From JALGWN01 sp964598025 (lineage in GTDB: Bacteria; Arandabacterota; Arandabacteria; Arandabacterales; Arandabacteraceae): a stretch of 47,504 nucleotides of DNA. Location of the stretch: positions 1-47,504 of the forward strand of contig CAZRAU010000015.1 in the NCBI GenBank assembly GCA_964598025.1. The letters run 5' to 3'. Under the pieces are notes generated by a model. That model worked only from the letters and a program-made list of their open reading frames with translations. It had not been told where the DNA came from and did not search any database. Below, in pieces: positions 8,819 to 17,832 of this stretch. Within the stretch, counting starts at the first letter, position 1; each line of letters starts with the position of its first letter. Position numbers and translations under genes: made by a program.

Positions 8819-11110
8819 ATGCATAATCTTCGTGCAACAAAGCGACTTCTTTGGCTGATACCGGTATTGGCACTGTTTGTAATGATCCTTCGCTTCTCAC
8901 ACCACAGACCCGCCGGCCCCAACGTCGTCCTGGCCCCGGATGCCAACCAAAGTGTCACGGACATCTTCGTTAAGGGCGAACCCATCGAGCTTCATAACCA
9001 GTCTGAGGGTTGGGGCGAGTATCCTTGCTTGGCCATGTCCGAGGACTTCGCCTACGTTGCCTATGATGTACGAAGGGGCAACATGAGTCAGCTTTACATA
9101 TGCGAGGTCCCAAGAGTGGAGGGACGCGCGAGGCTGAGAAAGACGGCAATTGACGAAGGTGGGGACAGCGAGTTTGGGCCGTCGATAGCTCTGAGCAAGG
9201 GTGGGGGTTTGTGGGTGGCCTGGAACTCTTATGGGGGCGGCAAGTGGTCGGTATGGGCTTGCCGCGTGGAAGGAATGGAGGCGGCAAACCCGCTTTCGAT
9301 CTCCGAGGAGGAGGGTTTCAACAGCCAGGTCAAGGCGGGGGCCGGAGACAACTGCGTGTGGTTCACTTGGGTCGAGTGGCGGAAGGGAAGCTTTAGGGTG
9401 GCCGCCAGGAGATTATCCGACGGACGTCTTGAGCCGGCAATAACCGTCTACGAAGGGTCCGAACCGGTGGGGCGTCCCGATCTCGTTATACTTGATGACG
9501 GACACGTCATGTTCGTATGGGATGAGTTCACAGGGGATCGCTGGCTGATACGCCTGAGGGAGCTGAGAAGAGGAAAGCTGCGCAATGTCGAGACCGTGGA
9601 AGGCGGCGCATATGCAAATGACTGGGAACCGCACATAGTCGGGCTCGACGATCAGGTCATGGTTACATGGCATCGTGTTCCGGGTATGACCGACAGATGT
9701 CAGCCGGCAGCGAGTCTATTCAAGAAGGCACGTTTTACTGAAGGGTTAGACAGGCCCGAGGACGACGAAACATGGCGGGTAGGCTGCTTTAGTGACGGAA
9801 CCGGGGCCAACTGGCTCGCCTGGACCGCGAGATCCGGCCACCGAAGAACCAGCCTCTATCTGAGGCGGATATCAGAGCGCGCGCTCAGCCGAACAGGCAA
9901 CCTGATCTTCCCCATGAAGAAGACGTTCATAAACACCTTTGAATGCCGGTGTGATGGCGAATTCGTACTGGCCTATGAGTATTCGGGTTCTGTCTTCCTG
10001 TACGAGCTGGATCTCCCGGACTTGCCCGACGTGGGTCTGCCGGCGGAGGTTTCAGCGGCTTCCGACAAGCACGCGGAACATCAGCCGCCGGGTCTTCCGG
10101 ACAACGCCTATGCAACCTGCTATGCCGGTGAGTCGCTTTACGTCTACTTCGGTGATGATCACAACCATACGTCCTTCTCGGACGGGAGAGCCTATCCTGA
10201 CATATCCTTGACGCTGGCACGGAGATGGCGAAACCTTGATTTCATGGCGATTACCGATCACGACATAACAGTCACTCCCGGTGAGCTTGCTTGGATGAGT
10301 ACGGCCTCGGCCCTGCTGACAGACCAGGGACGGTTTGTTTGCATTCCCGGCTTGGAGGAAGGCTGGGGATGGGCACGGGAGAAATACGGTCACTGTACCG
10401 TCCTCTTCCCCCGTGAAGCTGAACTCCTGCTTTTCAAGGATGGCATGGTCCCTGAAGATCTTTTCGCCTTCTGTAGAGAACGCGATGCGATTCTGATTCC
10501 GCACCATGTAGGCATAAGCTGGGCTGCATATGACTGGGACAACTTCGATCCCGGGACCGAGCCCGTTGTAGAGATCTGTTCGAAGCACGGTATCTTTGAG
10601 AGCATGGAAGGCAATGAGGACCGGCCGGATGTCGCCGCGGGGAGTTTCATCCGGGATGGACTGGCACGGGGGCTCAAATTTGGCCTTATAGGCGCCAGTG
10701 ATTCGCACAACTGCTTCAAGGCCATGAGCACCGAGACCGGACTTATGGGAGTGTATGCCCCATCACTGACGAGAGAAGCCGTACTCGGAGCCATCAGGAA
10801 GAAGCGGACATATGCATTGACCGGCGGGGGCATCATCATCGACTTCCGCTGCAATGGTAAGCTTATGGGTGAAACCGTACACCGCAGCGACGTCCTGTTC
10901 TTCACCGGCTACGTGGCTTCGCCGGAGAGGGTCGCGACAATAGAGATCATAAGCGACGGACGTGTGGTTCATCGTGAGGACGTCGGCACCACCGAGTTCG
11001 ATCTTCGCTTAAGGCTTGATGCGCCTCGCCAGGAAACCTACTACTACTTGCGCGCCGAGACCGGCTCAGGCAACCGCGCCTGGTCGAGCCCTGTCTGGAT
11101 AATCCCCTGA
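8819..11110 (+). CDS. Membrane-anchored beta-propeller protein with C-terminal PHP/DUF3604-type domain
   Basis: The protein has 763 residues. An N-terminal hydrophobic anchor (LLWLIPVLALFVMIL) lies at about residues 10-25. The region of about 45-420 looks like a beta-propeller built from short strands with repeated tryptophans (GGLWVAWNSYGG, NCVWFTWVEWR, HVMFVWDEF, ANWLAWTARS). From about residue 440 a PHP-type metallo-hydrolase domain follows with its metal ligands in order: GDDHNHTSFSDG, ITDHDIT, IPGLEEGW, IPHHVGIS and GASDSHN. This pattern fits the DUF3604 group of PHP proteins. A short beta domain ends the chain. It is probably anchored in the inner membrane facing the periplasm. The substrate is unknown; phosphoesters are typical of PHP enzymes. 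Confidence 0.85.
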   Translation: MHNLRATKRLLWLIPVLALFVMILRFSHHRPAGPNVVLAPDANQSVTDIFVKGEPIELHNQSEGWGEYPCLAMSEDFAYVAYDVRRGNMSQLYICEVPRVEGRARLRKTAIDEGGDSEFGPSIALSKGGGLWVAWNSYGGGKWSVWACRVEGMEAANPLSISEEEGFNSQVKAGAGDNCVWFTWVEWRKGSFRVAARRLSDGRLEPAITVYEGSEPVGRPDLVILDDGHVMFVWDEFTGDRWLIRLRELRRGKLRNVETVEGGAYANDWEPHIVGLDDQVMVTWHRVPGMTDRCQPAASLFKKARFTEGLDRPEDDETWRVGCFSDGTGANWLAWTARSGHRRTSLYLRRISERALSRTGNLIFPMKKTFINTFECRCDGEFVLAYEYSGSVFLYELDLPDLPDVGLPAEVSAASDKHAEHQPPGLPDNAYATCYAGESLYVYFGDDHNHTSFSDGRAYPDISLTLARRWRNLDFMAITDHDITVTPGELAWMSTASALLTDQGRFVCIPGLEEGWGWAREKYGHCTVLFPREAELLLFKDGMVPEDLFAFCRERDAILIPHHVGISWAAYDWDNFDPGTEPVVEICSKHGIFESMEGNEDRPDVAAGSFIRDGLARGLKFGLIGASDSHNCFKAMSTETGLMGVYAPSLTREAVLGAIRKKRTYALTGGGIIIDFRCNGKLMGETVHRSDVLFFTGYVASPERVATIEIISDGRVVHREDVGTTEFDLRLRLDAPRQETYYYLRAETGSGNRAWSSPVWIIP

Positions 11111-11169
11111 CCCGGATTATTCACAAGCCCTCTGCTACGGTGTCGCACTTGCCGGCGCCGGGCAGGCAG

Positions 11170-11733
11170 TCACCTTACGAAGAAGGCTTCGATCTCCCGG
11201 GCGGTCTCCCCTTCTCCAAGCAGGCGGGCAAGATCCCGGCAAAAGGGAATGATGGCGCTCACGCTGCCTGTGAGCACCTTGCCGTCGGCGCAGACCGGTT
11301 CATCTGCGCGCACCGCACCGTCAAACCAGCCCCGCGTATCCTCGGTTATGTCACAGGCAAAGCGCCGGCCTTTGAGCAGACCGGCCGCACCCAAAATCAG
11401 AGGAGCTCCGCAGATCGCCGCCACCACCTTGCCCCGGCGGGAGAAGTCCTTCAGCAGACCGAGGATCTGCTCGTTCTCACCAAGCGACCGCGGAAAACGC
11501 CCCTCATCCGGGTCCACCCCGCCAGGCAAATAGACGCCGTCGAAATCATCCGCCTCGACCCATCCAAGATCGCTCAGGGGCACCTCGATCGCGAACCCCA
11601 TGGTTGTTCGCACCGTGCCGTAACCCGGCGACGCGAACTGAGACTCAATCCCGGGGCGGAGGCAGAACAGCGGAAAACCGACCTCCCAGTCCGCGACCCC
11701 GGGATAAAGCACGACTAGAAGCCGCTTAGCCAT
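11170..11733 (-). CDS. DJ-1/PfpI family protein
   Basis: This is a 187-residue protein. The start at 11733 is preferred over an in-frame start 42 bases upstream because AAGGGG precedes it at normal spacing and the fold begins at once (MAKRLLVVLYPGVADWE). The nucleophile elbow VVAAICGAP places the reactive cysteine at residue 108, and Glu17 is the usual partner acid. The family includes chaperones, glyoxalase III/deglycase-type enzymes and peptidase-like members; the sequence alone does not decide. It is the last gene of the minus-strand operon that starts with the parvulin lipoprotein and follows the OsmC gene, which suggests a shared stress or detoxification role. Confidence 0.85.
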   Translation of the reverse strand: MAKRLLVVLYPGVADWEVGFPLFCLRPGIESQFASPGYGTVRTTMGFAIEVPLSDLGWVEADDFDGVYLPGGVDPDEGRFPRSLGENEQILGLLKDFSRRGKVVAAICGAPLILGAAGLLKGRRFACDITEDTRGWFDGAVRADEPVCADGKVLTGSVSAIIPFCRDLARLLGEGETAREIEAFFVR

Positions 11734-11788
11734 TCGGATCCCCTTCTCCGGCCGGGTAGCCGCATCCGCAATCACGCAGGGCCCCAGG

Positions 11789-12199
11789 TTATTCTATCCT
11801 CACCTCATAGGTGATCTCGGCCTTCTCTCGGAGCATGACCCCGACGGAACAGTATTTCTCCGTTGCCAGCTTCGCGGCCCGCCCGGCTTTGTCCTCGCTC
11901 AGGCCTTCGCCTGAGAGCCTATAGATAAGCTTGATCTCTTCGAAGTACCGTGGTTCTTCGTCCCTTCTTCGGGCCTGTATGTCAATGGCAGCCTTGGAAA
12001 GGTCCACCCGCATCTTCTTCAGGATCATCACCAGGTCTATCCCCGCACAACCGCCCAATCCGACCAGCATCAGCTCCATAGGGGTTGGGTGCTTACCCGA
12101 GCCGCCGTAGGCTACACCGGTCTCAACGGTAACCTCCGCACCGGTCTCGCTTTGGCCCGTAAACCGCAGGTCGCCATCCCACTTCATCTTGACTTCCAC
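11789..12199 (-). CDS. OsmC/Ohr-family peroxiredoxin-like protein
   Basis: This is a 136-residue OsmC-fold protein with a GTG start. The family reduces organic hydroperoxides through two cysteines. Both are present here: Cys51 in GLGGCAGIDLV and Cys117 in EKYCSVG. The conserved HPTPMELMLVGLGG helix entry also fits the family, and the length is typical. It lies 21 bases after the TolC gene, so it probably belongs to the efflux operon, with the DJ-1-type gene next. This places a thiol peroxidase and a DJ-1 protein alongside an efflux pump, compatible with a response to reactive electrophiles or lipid peroxides. Confidence 0.9.
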   Translation of the reverse strand: MEVKMKWDGDLRFTGQSETGAEVTVETGVAYGGSGKHPTPMELMLVGLGGCAGIDLVMILKKMRVDLSKAAIDIQARRRDEEPRYFEEIKLIYRLSGEGLSEDKAGRAAKLATEKYCSVGVMLREKAEITYEVRIE

Positions 12200-12220
12200 A
12201 CTGCCTCTCCTTCTTCGGTG

Positions 12221-13714
12221 TCATTCCGCCGCGGAGGCCTCACCATAGAAAGCTGCAAGGGGATCGAGTCCCGAAAGCAGGGTGATCTCCACCCACGCGA
12301 GATTGAGCCGGCGCATGGTCTCGAGATGATCGATCCTTGCCTGAATCAATCCCGCCTCCGCCTCTGCCAAGTCCTCGAAGTCTATCACTTCCCTGTCGTA
12401 CTGCTCACGTTTGATTTCGATGACGTTTTCCAGCAGACGGTTTCTCCTAACCTGCAGCTCGCTATTGGCCTCATGCGTTCGGATCTCTTCAAGCAAGACA
12501 TCCCGCCGCTCTTCCACCTTGCGCACCGCTTCTTCATATGCCGACTGAGCGATCTTCAGGTTCGCTCTGGCGAGCTCTATGTCCGCACTCAGCCCGGGCT
12601 CCGGAAACAGGAAATGCACGCTCAGGTAACCACCCCACCTATTCTTCCTGAAAAGGTCGCGGGACTCCTCAAACGTGTTGCCCAACCCCTCGAGGCCGTA
12701 CCATAAAGACAACGTGCTCTGCCCGAAGCGCTTCCGTTCGGTCCGGGCCAGCGTAATCCGGGTAAGATCCATGTCGTGTTCGGCCGCGAGCACGTCGGGT
12801 GATACCGCCGACAAGGATCGGGTGGTGTCGGCCGGGAAGGCTGCGAAGAGATCTTCGGGAATGAGCTCCCGCTCTTCCGCGTGACCGGCAGTGCGCATCT
12901 TCCTCCGGACCGCCTCCATTGAGCTCGCCGCAGTGTGATAGGAGATCCTCGCGTCATTCGCACTAATGTTCTCCTCGAGGTACTCGATCTCCGAGATCAA
13001 GCCGGCCGCCAATCGGCCTTTCGCCGCCTCGGCACCGGCGTCGGCAAGGTCGAGTTTCAGCCGCTCGGACCTCACCTTCATCAGGCCGGTCATGAAATCG
13101 AAAAACAGGTTGATTGCGTTCTTGACGGTCTCAGCGGAGTCAAGCTTGTACCGGGCCTTCTGTTTTCTATACTTGAGCGTAGCCGTTCGGGCCTCGTCCT
13201 TCTTGTCCCACGGACCCGACAGGGGCTGATCCAGCGACAGGCCCACATCCATCAGGAACTCCCGGTCACCGGTTTCCCTTGAGATAGCGACCTCCGTGGG
13301 GAAACCGCCCACGTCGAAATCCGATTGAGCACGCCTTCCTATTCCTCTTATCGACAGCCGGCCCCCCGAAGGCAGGTCCTGATTCAAGCCCAGCTGCACA
13401 CGATAGGATTCCTCGCGGTACTCGTAATAGCCGAGATACGTCCTGTCCTGGTAGGCTTCATACTGATAAGTCCGCCCCCAGGACCTGTACGGCGCCCGCA
13501 GGTCGAATTCCAGACTCGGAAGCGGCAGGTAGCCTTCCCCGGCCTCCGTTCCGCGCGCAGCATCGACCCTGAGTCCGGAGGCAGTGAGCCCCTTGTCTGC
13601 TTCTCCGAAACGCAGTATGAACTCCCGCAGCGTGAGCCCATCTGAACAGACGACAGGCTCCGCGCCCAACATGAGTGCCAGGGTGGGCAAGAGCCAAAAC
13701 GCCACCTTATTCAT
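12221..13714 (-). CDS. TolC-family outer-membrane efflux channel
   Basis: The protein has 497 residues from the ATG at 13714. That start overlaps the permease stop by eight bases and directly precedes a signal peptide (MNKVAFWLLPTLALMLGAEPVVCS). Two outer membrane efflux protein repeats are visible: long amphipathic helices rich in Ala, Glu and Arg (for example LADAGAEAAKGRLAAGLISEI and IDFEDLAEAEAGLIQARIDHL) separated by beta-strand stretches. It would form the trimeric outer-membrane duct for the adaptor and permease encoded just upstream. Translational coupling with the permease gene supports one complex. Confidence 0.9.
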   Translation of the reverse strand: MNKVAFWLLPTLALMLGAEPVVCSDGLTLREFILRFGEADKGLTASGLRVDAARGTEAGEGYLPLPSLEFDLRAPYRSWGRTYQYEAYQDRTYLGYYEYREESYRVQLGLNQDLPSGGRLSIRGIGRRAQSDFDVGGFPTEVAISRETGDREFLMDVGLSLDQPLSGPWDKKDEARTATLKYRKQKARYKLDSAETVKNAINLFFDFMTGLMKVRSERLKLDLADAGAEAAKGRLAAGLISEIEYLEENISANDARISYHTAASSMEAVRRKMRTAGHAEERELIPEDLFAAFPADTTRSLSAVSPDVLAAEHDMDLTRITLARTERKRFGQSTLSLWYGLEGLGNTFEESRDLFRKNRWGGYLSVHFLFPEPGLSADIELARANLKIAQSAYEEAVRKVEERRDVLLEEIRTHEANSELQVRRNRLLENVIEIKREQYDREVIDFEDLAEAEAGLIQARIDHLETMRRLNLAWVEITLLSGLDPLAAFYGEASAAE

Positions 13715-14936
13715 ATCTGAGTGCCTCTCCCGGATCAAGTCCCGCAGCCTTTCGGGCGGGATAGTAGCCTGAGACAATCCCCACCAAGCCCGCCACCCCA
13801 ACCGCAATCAGGATGTGTACGGCACTGACAGCCGTCCTCCAGCCCGCATACTTGGCCACAACGGCTGACAAACCGACACCGAGCAGGATCCCGACAACAC
13901 ATCCTACCAGGCTCAGGAACATCGCCTCCACAAGAAATTGAGCCAGGACCCCGCGCGTGGTAGCGCCTGCGGCCCTTCTTACGCCGATTTCATGACGTCT
14001 TTCCAGGACCGTGGCCAGCATGATATTCATGATGCCTATGCCGCCGACAAGCAGGCTGATGCCTGCGATCGCCCCCATGACGATGCTGAAGGTTCTCTGC
14101 GTCCGCCTGCTTTGCTCGAGCAGGGCCTGGGGTATTACAAGCTTATAATCATGCCGCTGTCCGTGCAGGCGGTCGAGTACCCGTCCGACCAGTTCCGATG
14201 CCGGGACCACCATCCCGGCCGAGGCCACTTGCAGAACGATTTCATCCACGCTGTGATCGGGACGCCCGGTCTGATCCCCGTCAAGGTCGAAATAGGCCGC
14301 CAAGCCCAGCGGAATGAATACCTGCGAATTATATTGAGGGACCTTCAGACCCTGGACCTGTGATCTGCCGATTCTCTCGTACTCGGCAACCCCGATCACG
14401 GTGAACCAGCTGTCACCGATCTTGACCTGCCGGCCGACCGCCGGTTCGAAGGCGAACAACTCCCTGTCGAGCGAAGCCCCGAGTATGCATACCTGTCTGC
14501 GGTATTCGAAATCATGGCGGTCGATGAATCGCCCCGCATCCATGTCGAGATTGAGTATGTCCTTGAATGTGGGTGTGGTGGGAACGACTTCCGCCTGGGC
14601 GATGCAACCTGCGGCTTGCACGCTCACGTCGCTGTATCGTCGCAGCGCAGTCCACCCGGATATGACGCCCAGGCTGCCCAGCGCGCGGGCATCCCTCAGA
14701 ACGAGGCCTTCGCCGTCGGCATCTCCCCAAGTCTCCCAGGTGTTAGTGACGAAGACGGTATTGGCACCCAGCAATTCCACCTGTTCGGTCGCCTCCCGCC
14801 TGGCGCCCTCACCGATGGAGAGCATCGCGACTACCGCACCCACGCCGAATAACACACCTAGGGCGGTCAGCAAAGACCGCACCTTGTTCTGGGCCAGCGA
14901 CTGGAAGGCGATCGGGAAAACCCGGACAAGGTCCAA
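13707..14936 (-). CDS. MacB-like ABC transporter permease (single unit, no ATPase domain)
   Basis: This 409-residue permease has the classic layout: one N-terminal helix (VRSLLTALGVLFGVGAVVAMLSIGEGAR), a MacB periplasmic core (about residues 45-240), then three C-terminal FtsX helices with GGIGIMNIMLATVLERRHEIGVRRAAGATTRGV and a final YYPARKAAGLDPGEALRYE-type ending. It follows the adaptor gene by eight bases and overlaps the TolC gene, so all three parts of a tripartite pump except the ATPase are here. The ATPase must be encoded elsewhere or shared with other systems. Confidence 0.92.
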   Translation of the reverse strand: MDLVRVFPIAFQSLAQNKVRSLLTALGVLFGVGAVVAMLSIGEGARREATEQVELLGANTVFVTNTWETWGDADGEGLVLRDARALGSLGVISGWTALRRYSDVSVQAAGCIAQAEVVPTTPTFKDILNLDMDAGRFIDRHDFEYRRQVCILGASLDRELFAFEPAVGRQVKIGDSWFTVIGVAEYERIGRSQVQGLKVPQYNSQVFIPLGLAAYFDLDGDQTGRPDHSVDEIVLQVASAGMVVPASELVGRVLDRLHGQRHDYKLVIPQALLEQSRRTQRTFSIVMGAIAGISLLVGGIGIMNIMLATVLERRHEIGVRRAAGATTRGVLAQFLVEAMFLSLVGCVVGILLGVGLSAVVAKYAGWRTAVSAVHILIAVGVAGLVGIVSGYYPARKAAGLDPGEALRYE

Positions 14937-14944
14937 GACCTATC

Positions 14945-16123
14945 CTACTCCTCACGCTTATCGAAGGGGTTGACCAGGGCAATCTCTTCGGAGCCATCAA
15001 GCCCGTCGTGCACGATAACATGGGTGTCGTTCCGCTCGCCTACGACAACCGGTCGTTCCTCGAATGCGCGGCCGCGGCTTATGTAGACCACGGTCTCCCC
15101 GTCGAGTGAAAATACTCCCTCTATGGGCACGAATACCTCGTCTTCGAATGTGCTCACTGTCACATCCACTTCGGCTTTCATACCGGGTCTGAAGCGGGGG
15201 TCGATCTCATCAAGGTCCACCTGGACATCGAAAACGCTGGGTCCCGAGCCGTAATACTTGGTTCTGGCCAGGTTCCCCACGCCGGCCACTCGACCAGGGA
15301 AAGATGTGTCCGGATAGGCCTCCAGCGTGAGCATGCAGGCCTGCCCTTCCTCTATGCGGCTTATGTCTATCTCGTCAACATCGGTCGACACATAGAGCGT
15401 GCTGAGGTCCGGTAGGCTGAGTATCGGCTGCATGGGCCAGGGCGAATCTCCTTCCTGGACTTTCACCTGCATCCCGGATCGCCAGACCTTCTCGTGTATC
15501 ACCAAACCGTCGCCGGGAGCGCGTATGGTCAATTCTCCGAGGCTCTTCCCGGCCGATGCCACCCTCTCTTCGGACCGCCCGATATTGGTCTCGGTCTTTA
15601 TTACCTCCGCTTCCATCACCTTGAGCTCTGTCTCATGCTTGGCCCGGGTCAACTCGAGGTCTTGCCGGGCGTTCTCGATCTCGATCTGAGACCCTCCCTC
15701 AGCCTGCTTAAGGGCAAGGTCCTTTCTTCTTATCTCCTCGAGCAGCTCCCGTTCCCGGAGGTTGTTCTTCGCCTGTGTGAGCTCCAGTTCTGCCCTGGCT
15801 CCGACCGCCTCACGCTCGGCACTTCTGAGTCTCTCCAGAAGCTCGGTCGCGTCGAATTCGACAAGCACGTCGCCTTTCTTGACAAAGGTACCCTCAGGTA
15901 TCAGGCGGGTTATCACGAGCTTCTCGCCCACGGTAGGGGCGGAGACCGTAATCGACCTTCGGGCCTTGACCTCTCCACTCCGCACAATCGATATCTTGAA
16001 GTCTCCCCGCTCCACAGCGGCGACGGGGACCGCTTGCCGGCCCGCGAATCGGGCTATTGTCCACACTACGGCAATCGCAGCAACGGGGACTGCCAGAAGG
16101 ATGATTCGGTTTCGGGCTTTCAA
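14945..16123 (-). CDS. Efflux periplasmic adaptor, HlyD/MacA family
   Basis: The membrane-fusion protein has 392 residues. One N-terminal anchor (IILLAVPVAAIAVVWTIA) is followed by a lipoyl half (ISIVRSGEVKARRSITVSAP), a long coiled-coil hairpin at about residues 105-205, the second lipoyl half (ELTIRAPGDGLVIHEK), a beta-barrel (ADVDEIDISRIEEGQ-like segment) and a membrane-proximal domain. It sits between the parvulin lipoprotein gene (12-base gap) and the permease gene, in an operon with TolC. The hairpin is longer than in the adaptor at 3664, so the two pumps probably dock differently. Confidence 0.9.
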   Translation of the reverse strand: MKARNRIILLAVPVAAIAVVWTIARFAGRQAVPVAAVERGDFKISIVRSGEVKARRSITVSAPTVGEKLVITRLIPEGTFVKKGDVLVEFDATELLERLRSAEREAVGARAELELTQAKNNLRERELLEEIRRKDLALKQAEGGSQIEIENARQDLELTRAKHETELKVMEAEVIKTETNIGRSEERVASAGKSLGELTIRAPGDGLVIHEKVWRSGMQVKVQEGDSPWPMQPILSLPDLSTLYVSTDVDEIDISRIEEGQACMLTLEAYPDTSFPGRVAGVGNLARTKYYGSGPSVFDVQVDLDEIDPRFRPGMKAEVDVTVSTFEDEVFVPIEGVFSLDGETVVYISRGRAFEERPVVVGERNDTHVIVHDGLDGSEEIALVNPFDKREE

Positions 16124-16135
16124 TCCTATTCGGCC

Positions 16136-16561
16136 TTATTGGGTCCGCTTGATAATGTGGTATCCGAACTTGGTCTCAACAATCCCGGAGACCTCGCCGA
16201 CCTTGAGTGCAAAAGCCGCATCCTCGAAGGGTTTGACCATCTTTCCCTTGTCGAAGAACCCCAGATCCCCGGATTTCTCGTTCCGGGCGGTGGGGCAGTC
16301 GGAGAACCTGCGCGCGAGGTCCTCGAAATCCTCCCCGGCCTTGATCCTGCCGAGGATCTCCTCCGCCAGAGCTGCGGACTCCTCCTTGGTACGTACTGCT
16401 TCCGTCCTGGGAGCACCCGCATAAGATATAAGAATATGACTCGCCCGTATGTGCCCCGGAGGGGCCGGCTGCACGACTCCCGAGCCTTCAGGCGTGCGCT
16501 CCTTGGCACAGCCCCATGCCAGGACCAAAACAACGGCCAATACAAGATGTACTGTTTTCAC
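16136..16561 (-). CDS. Parvulin-type peptidyl-prolyl isomerase lipoprotein
   Basis: This small 141-residue protein starts at GTG behind AGGAGGATGAA. A lipoprotein signal ends in LAWGC (Cys18). After a short linker a single parvulin/PpiC domain fills the chain: IRASHILISY, then FEDLARRFSDCPTARNEKSGDLGFF, FEDAAFALKVGEVSGIVETKFGYHIIK. There are no extra chaperone domains of the SurA/PrsA type. It would isomerise prolyl bonds of envelope proteins in the periplasm. As first gene of the efflux operon it may help assemble the TolC channel or adaptor, an inference from position. Confidence 0.92.
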   Translation of the reverse strand: MKTVHLVLAVVLVLAWGCAKERTPEGSGVVQPAPPGHIRASHILISYAGAPRTEAVRTKEESAALAEEILGRIKAGEDFEDLARRFSDCPTARNEKSGDLGFFDKGKMVKPFEDAAFALKVGEVSGIVETKFGYHIIKRTQ

Positions 16562-16612
16562 TTCATCCTCCTGTCCTTCGCCCGGCCGGCTTATACTCAG
16601 GCGGCGCTCCGC

Positions 16613-16641
16613 TTGAACAACCTCAGTCTGGAGGTTACTAT
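16613..16641 (+). promoter_or_regulatory. Putative sigma-70 promoter for the QueG-like gene
   Basis: TTGAAC (16613-16618) and TACTAT (16636-16641) have a 17-base spacer; the -10 is a weak match. A transcript starting near 16648 would carry the GGGGGAGGG ribosome site and the GTG at 16669. The opposite strand of the same gap must hold the promoter of the efflux operon. Confidence 0.4.
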
Positions 16642-16668
16642 AGAGTCTGGGGGAGGGTCAATAGCAAC

Positions 16669-17796
16669 GTGAACCGCGCCGCCTCGGACAAGCACATGAT
16701 CCGGGAATACGCCCGGGATCTGGGAATCGACGGTATCGGTTCATGTGATGCGGAGCCTCTCATAGAGACCAGGGAGGCCTTCGAATCCGCCGTCCGACAA
16801 GGTCTGATCCCGGAGGAGTCCGCCCCCCACCCGGAGACCATCGTAAGACTGACAACACCCCGGAGACATCTCAAAGGGGCCAGGTCCATCTTGACCGCTT
16901 TCGAATACTACCACAAGGGCGGGAACCGGGGTGAAGATCCTGCCCGGGGCGTAATCGCCGCATACACCCGCGCCAATCACTACCTGGACCTAAGGTCGAG
17001 ACTCCAGATGCTGGCGGGCTTTATGGAAAAGGAATTCACCTGCAAAACCAAGGTTTTCTCATGCTACGTCACCCTCGCCGAAAAGCCTCTCGCCGTAAAG
17101 GCGGGAATAGGATTCTACGGAAAGCACGGTGTTGTCATAACGCCCGCGCACGGGTCGTTCGTGGTGTTGGGGGAGCTGCTGACCGATCTTGAACTGGAGC
17201 CGGATCAACCGATGGACCTGAGCTGCGGTTCCTGCACGCTCTGCATGGATGCATGTCCCACCGGGGCAATCACATCACCCTATATGCTGGATAGAGGCCG
17301 ATGCATCCAATATCTCTCAGGAAGGAGAGGCACAATCCCGATGAGTGTGCGGGATCTGTGGGCGAACAGGCTTTATGGGTGCACGACATGCCAGGATGTC
17401 TGCCCGCACAACAAGGGGTTGCAACCAACATCCCGTGAAGTAGCCTTCGGACGGGTGGGGGATTCCATGAGTATCCGCGAGGTCATGGACATGGATGATG
17501 CCGGCTTCCGCGCCCGATTCAGCAACAACCAGATCGGCATGAGGGACCTCGGCACCATCAGGCGAAACGCAGTAATCGCAGCCGGTAATTCCCGGTTGGA
17601 CTCCTTCACGCCTGCACTCAGAAAGCTCACGGGTGACCCCGATCCCATGATAAGACAGCACAGCTTCTGGGCTGTAGCGAAGATCGGCGGGCCTGGGGCT
17701 CGCGGTCTGCTGACAAGTTCCCTCGAGGTCGAGTCCGACCCGCTGGTGCGGCGCGACATCAAGAGTTTGCTTGACGAAATGGACCGCTTTGCATAG
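16669..17796 (+). CDS. queG: QueG-like epoxyqueuosine reductase with HEAT-like tail
   Basis: The product has 375 residues. I use the GTG at 16669 because a purine-rich GGGGGAGGG lies 11 bases upstream and longer versions would begin in the promoter. Epoxyqueuosine reductase makes the last step of queuosine formation in tRNA, using cobalamin and two [4Fe-4S] clusters. The double ferredoxin motif is complete: CGSCTLCMDACPTGAI, then a later Cys in GRCIQYLSG and YGCTTCQDVCPHN. The flavodoxin-like cobalamin part with YTRANHYLDLRSRL and KAGIGFYGKHGVVI precedes it. The C-terminal 80 residues form HEAT-like repeats (IRRNAVIAAGN, IRQHSFWAVAKIGG). Members that act on other substrates exist, so the symbol is given with caution. 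Confidence 0.8.
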   Translation: MNRAASDKHMIREYARDLGIDGIGSCDAEPLIETREAFESAVRQGLIPEESAPHPETIVRLTTPRRHLKGARSILTAFEYYHKGGNRGEDPARGVIAAYTRANHYLDLRSRLQMLAGFMEKEFTCKTKVFSCYVTLAEKPLAVKAGIGFYGKHGVVITPAHGSFVVLGELLTDLELEPDQPMDLSCGSCTLCMDACPTGAITSPYMLDRGRCIQYLSGRRGTIPMSVRDLWANRLYGCTTCQDVCPHNKGLQPTSREVAFGRVGDSMSIREVMDMDDAGFRARFSNNQIGMRDLGTIRRNAVIAAGNSRLDSFTPALRKLTGDPDPMIRQHSFWAVAKIGGPGARGLLTSSLEVESDPLVRRDIKSLLDEMDRFA

Positions 17797-17832
17797 TATG
17801 GGGCAGGAAGGCTCTGGGCACAATAGCGATAG

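Noticed and set aside
15494..16672. 392-codon plus-strand open frame opposite the adaptor and parvulin genes
   Set aside because: It overlaps two clearly identified minus-strand genes and resembles no family.
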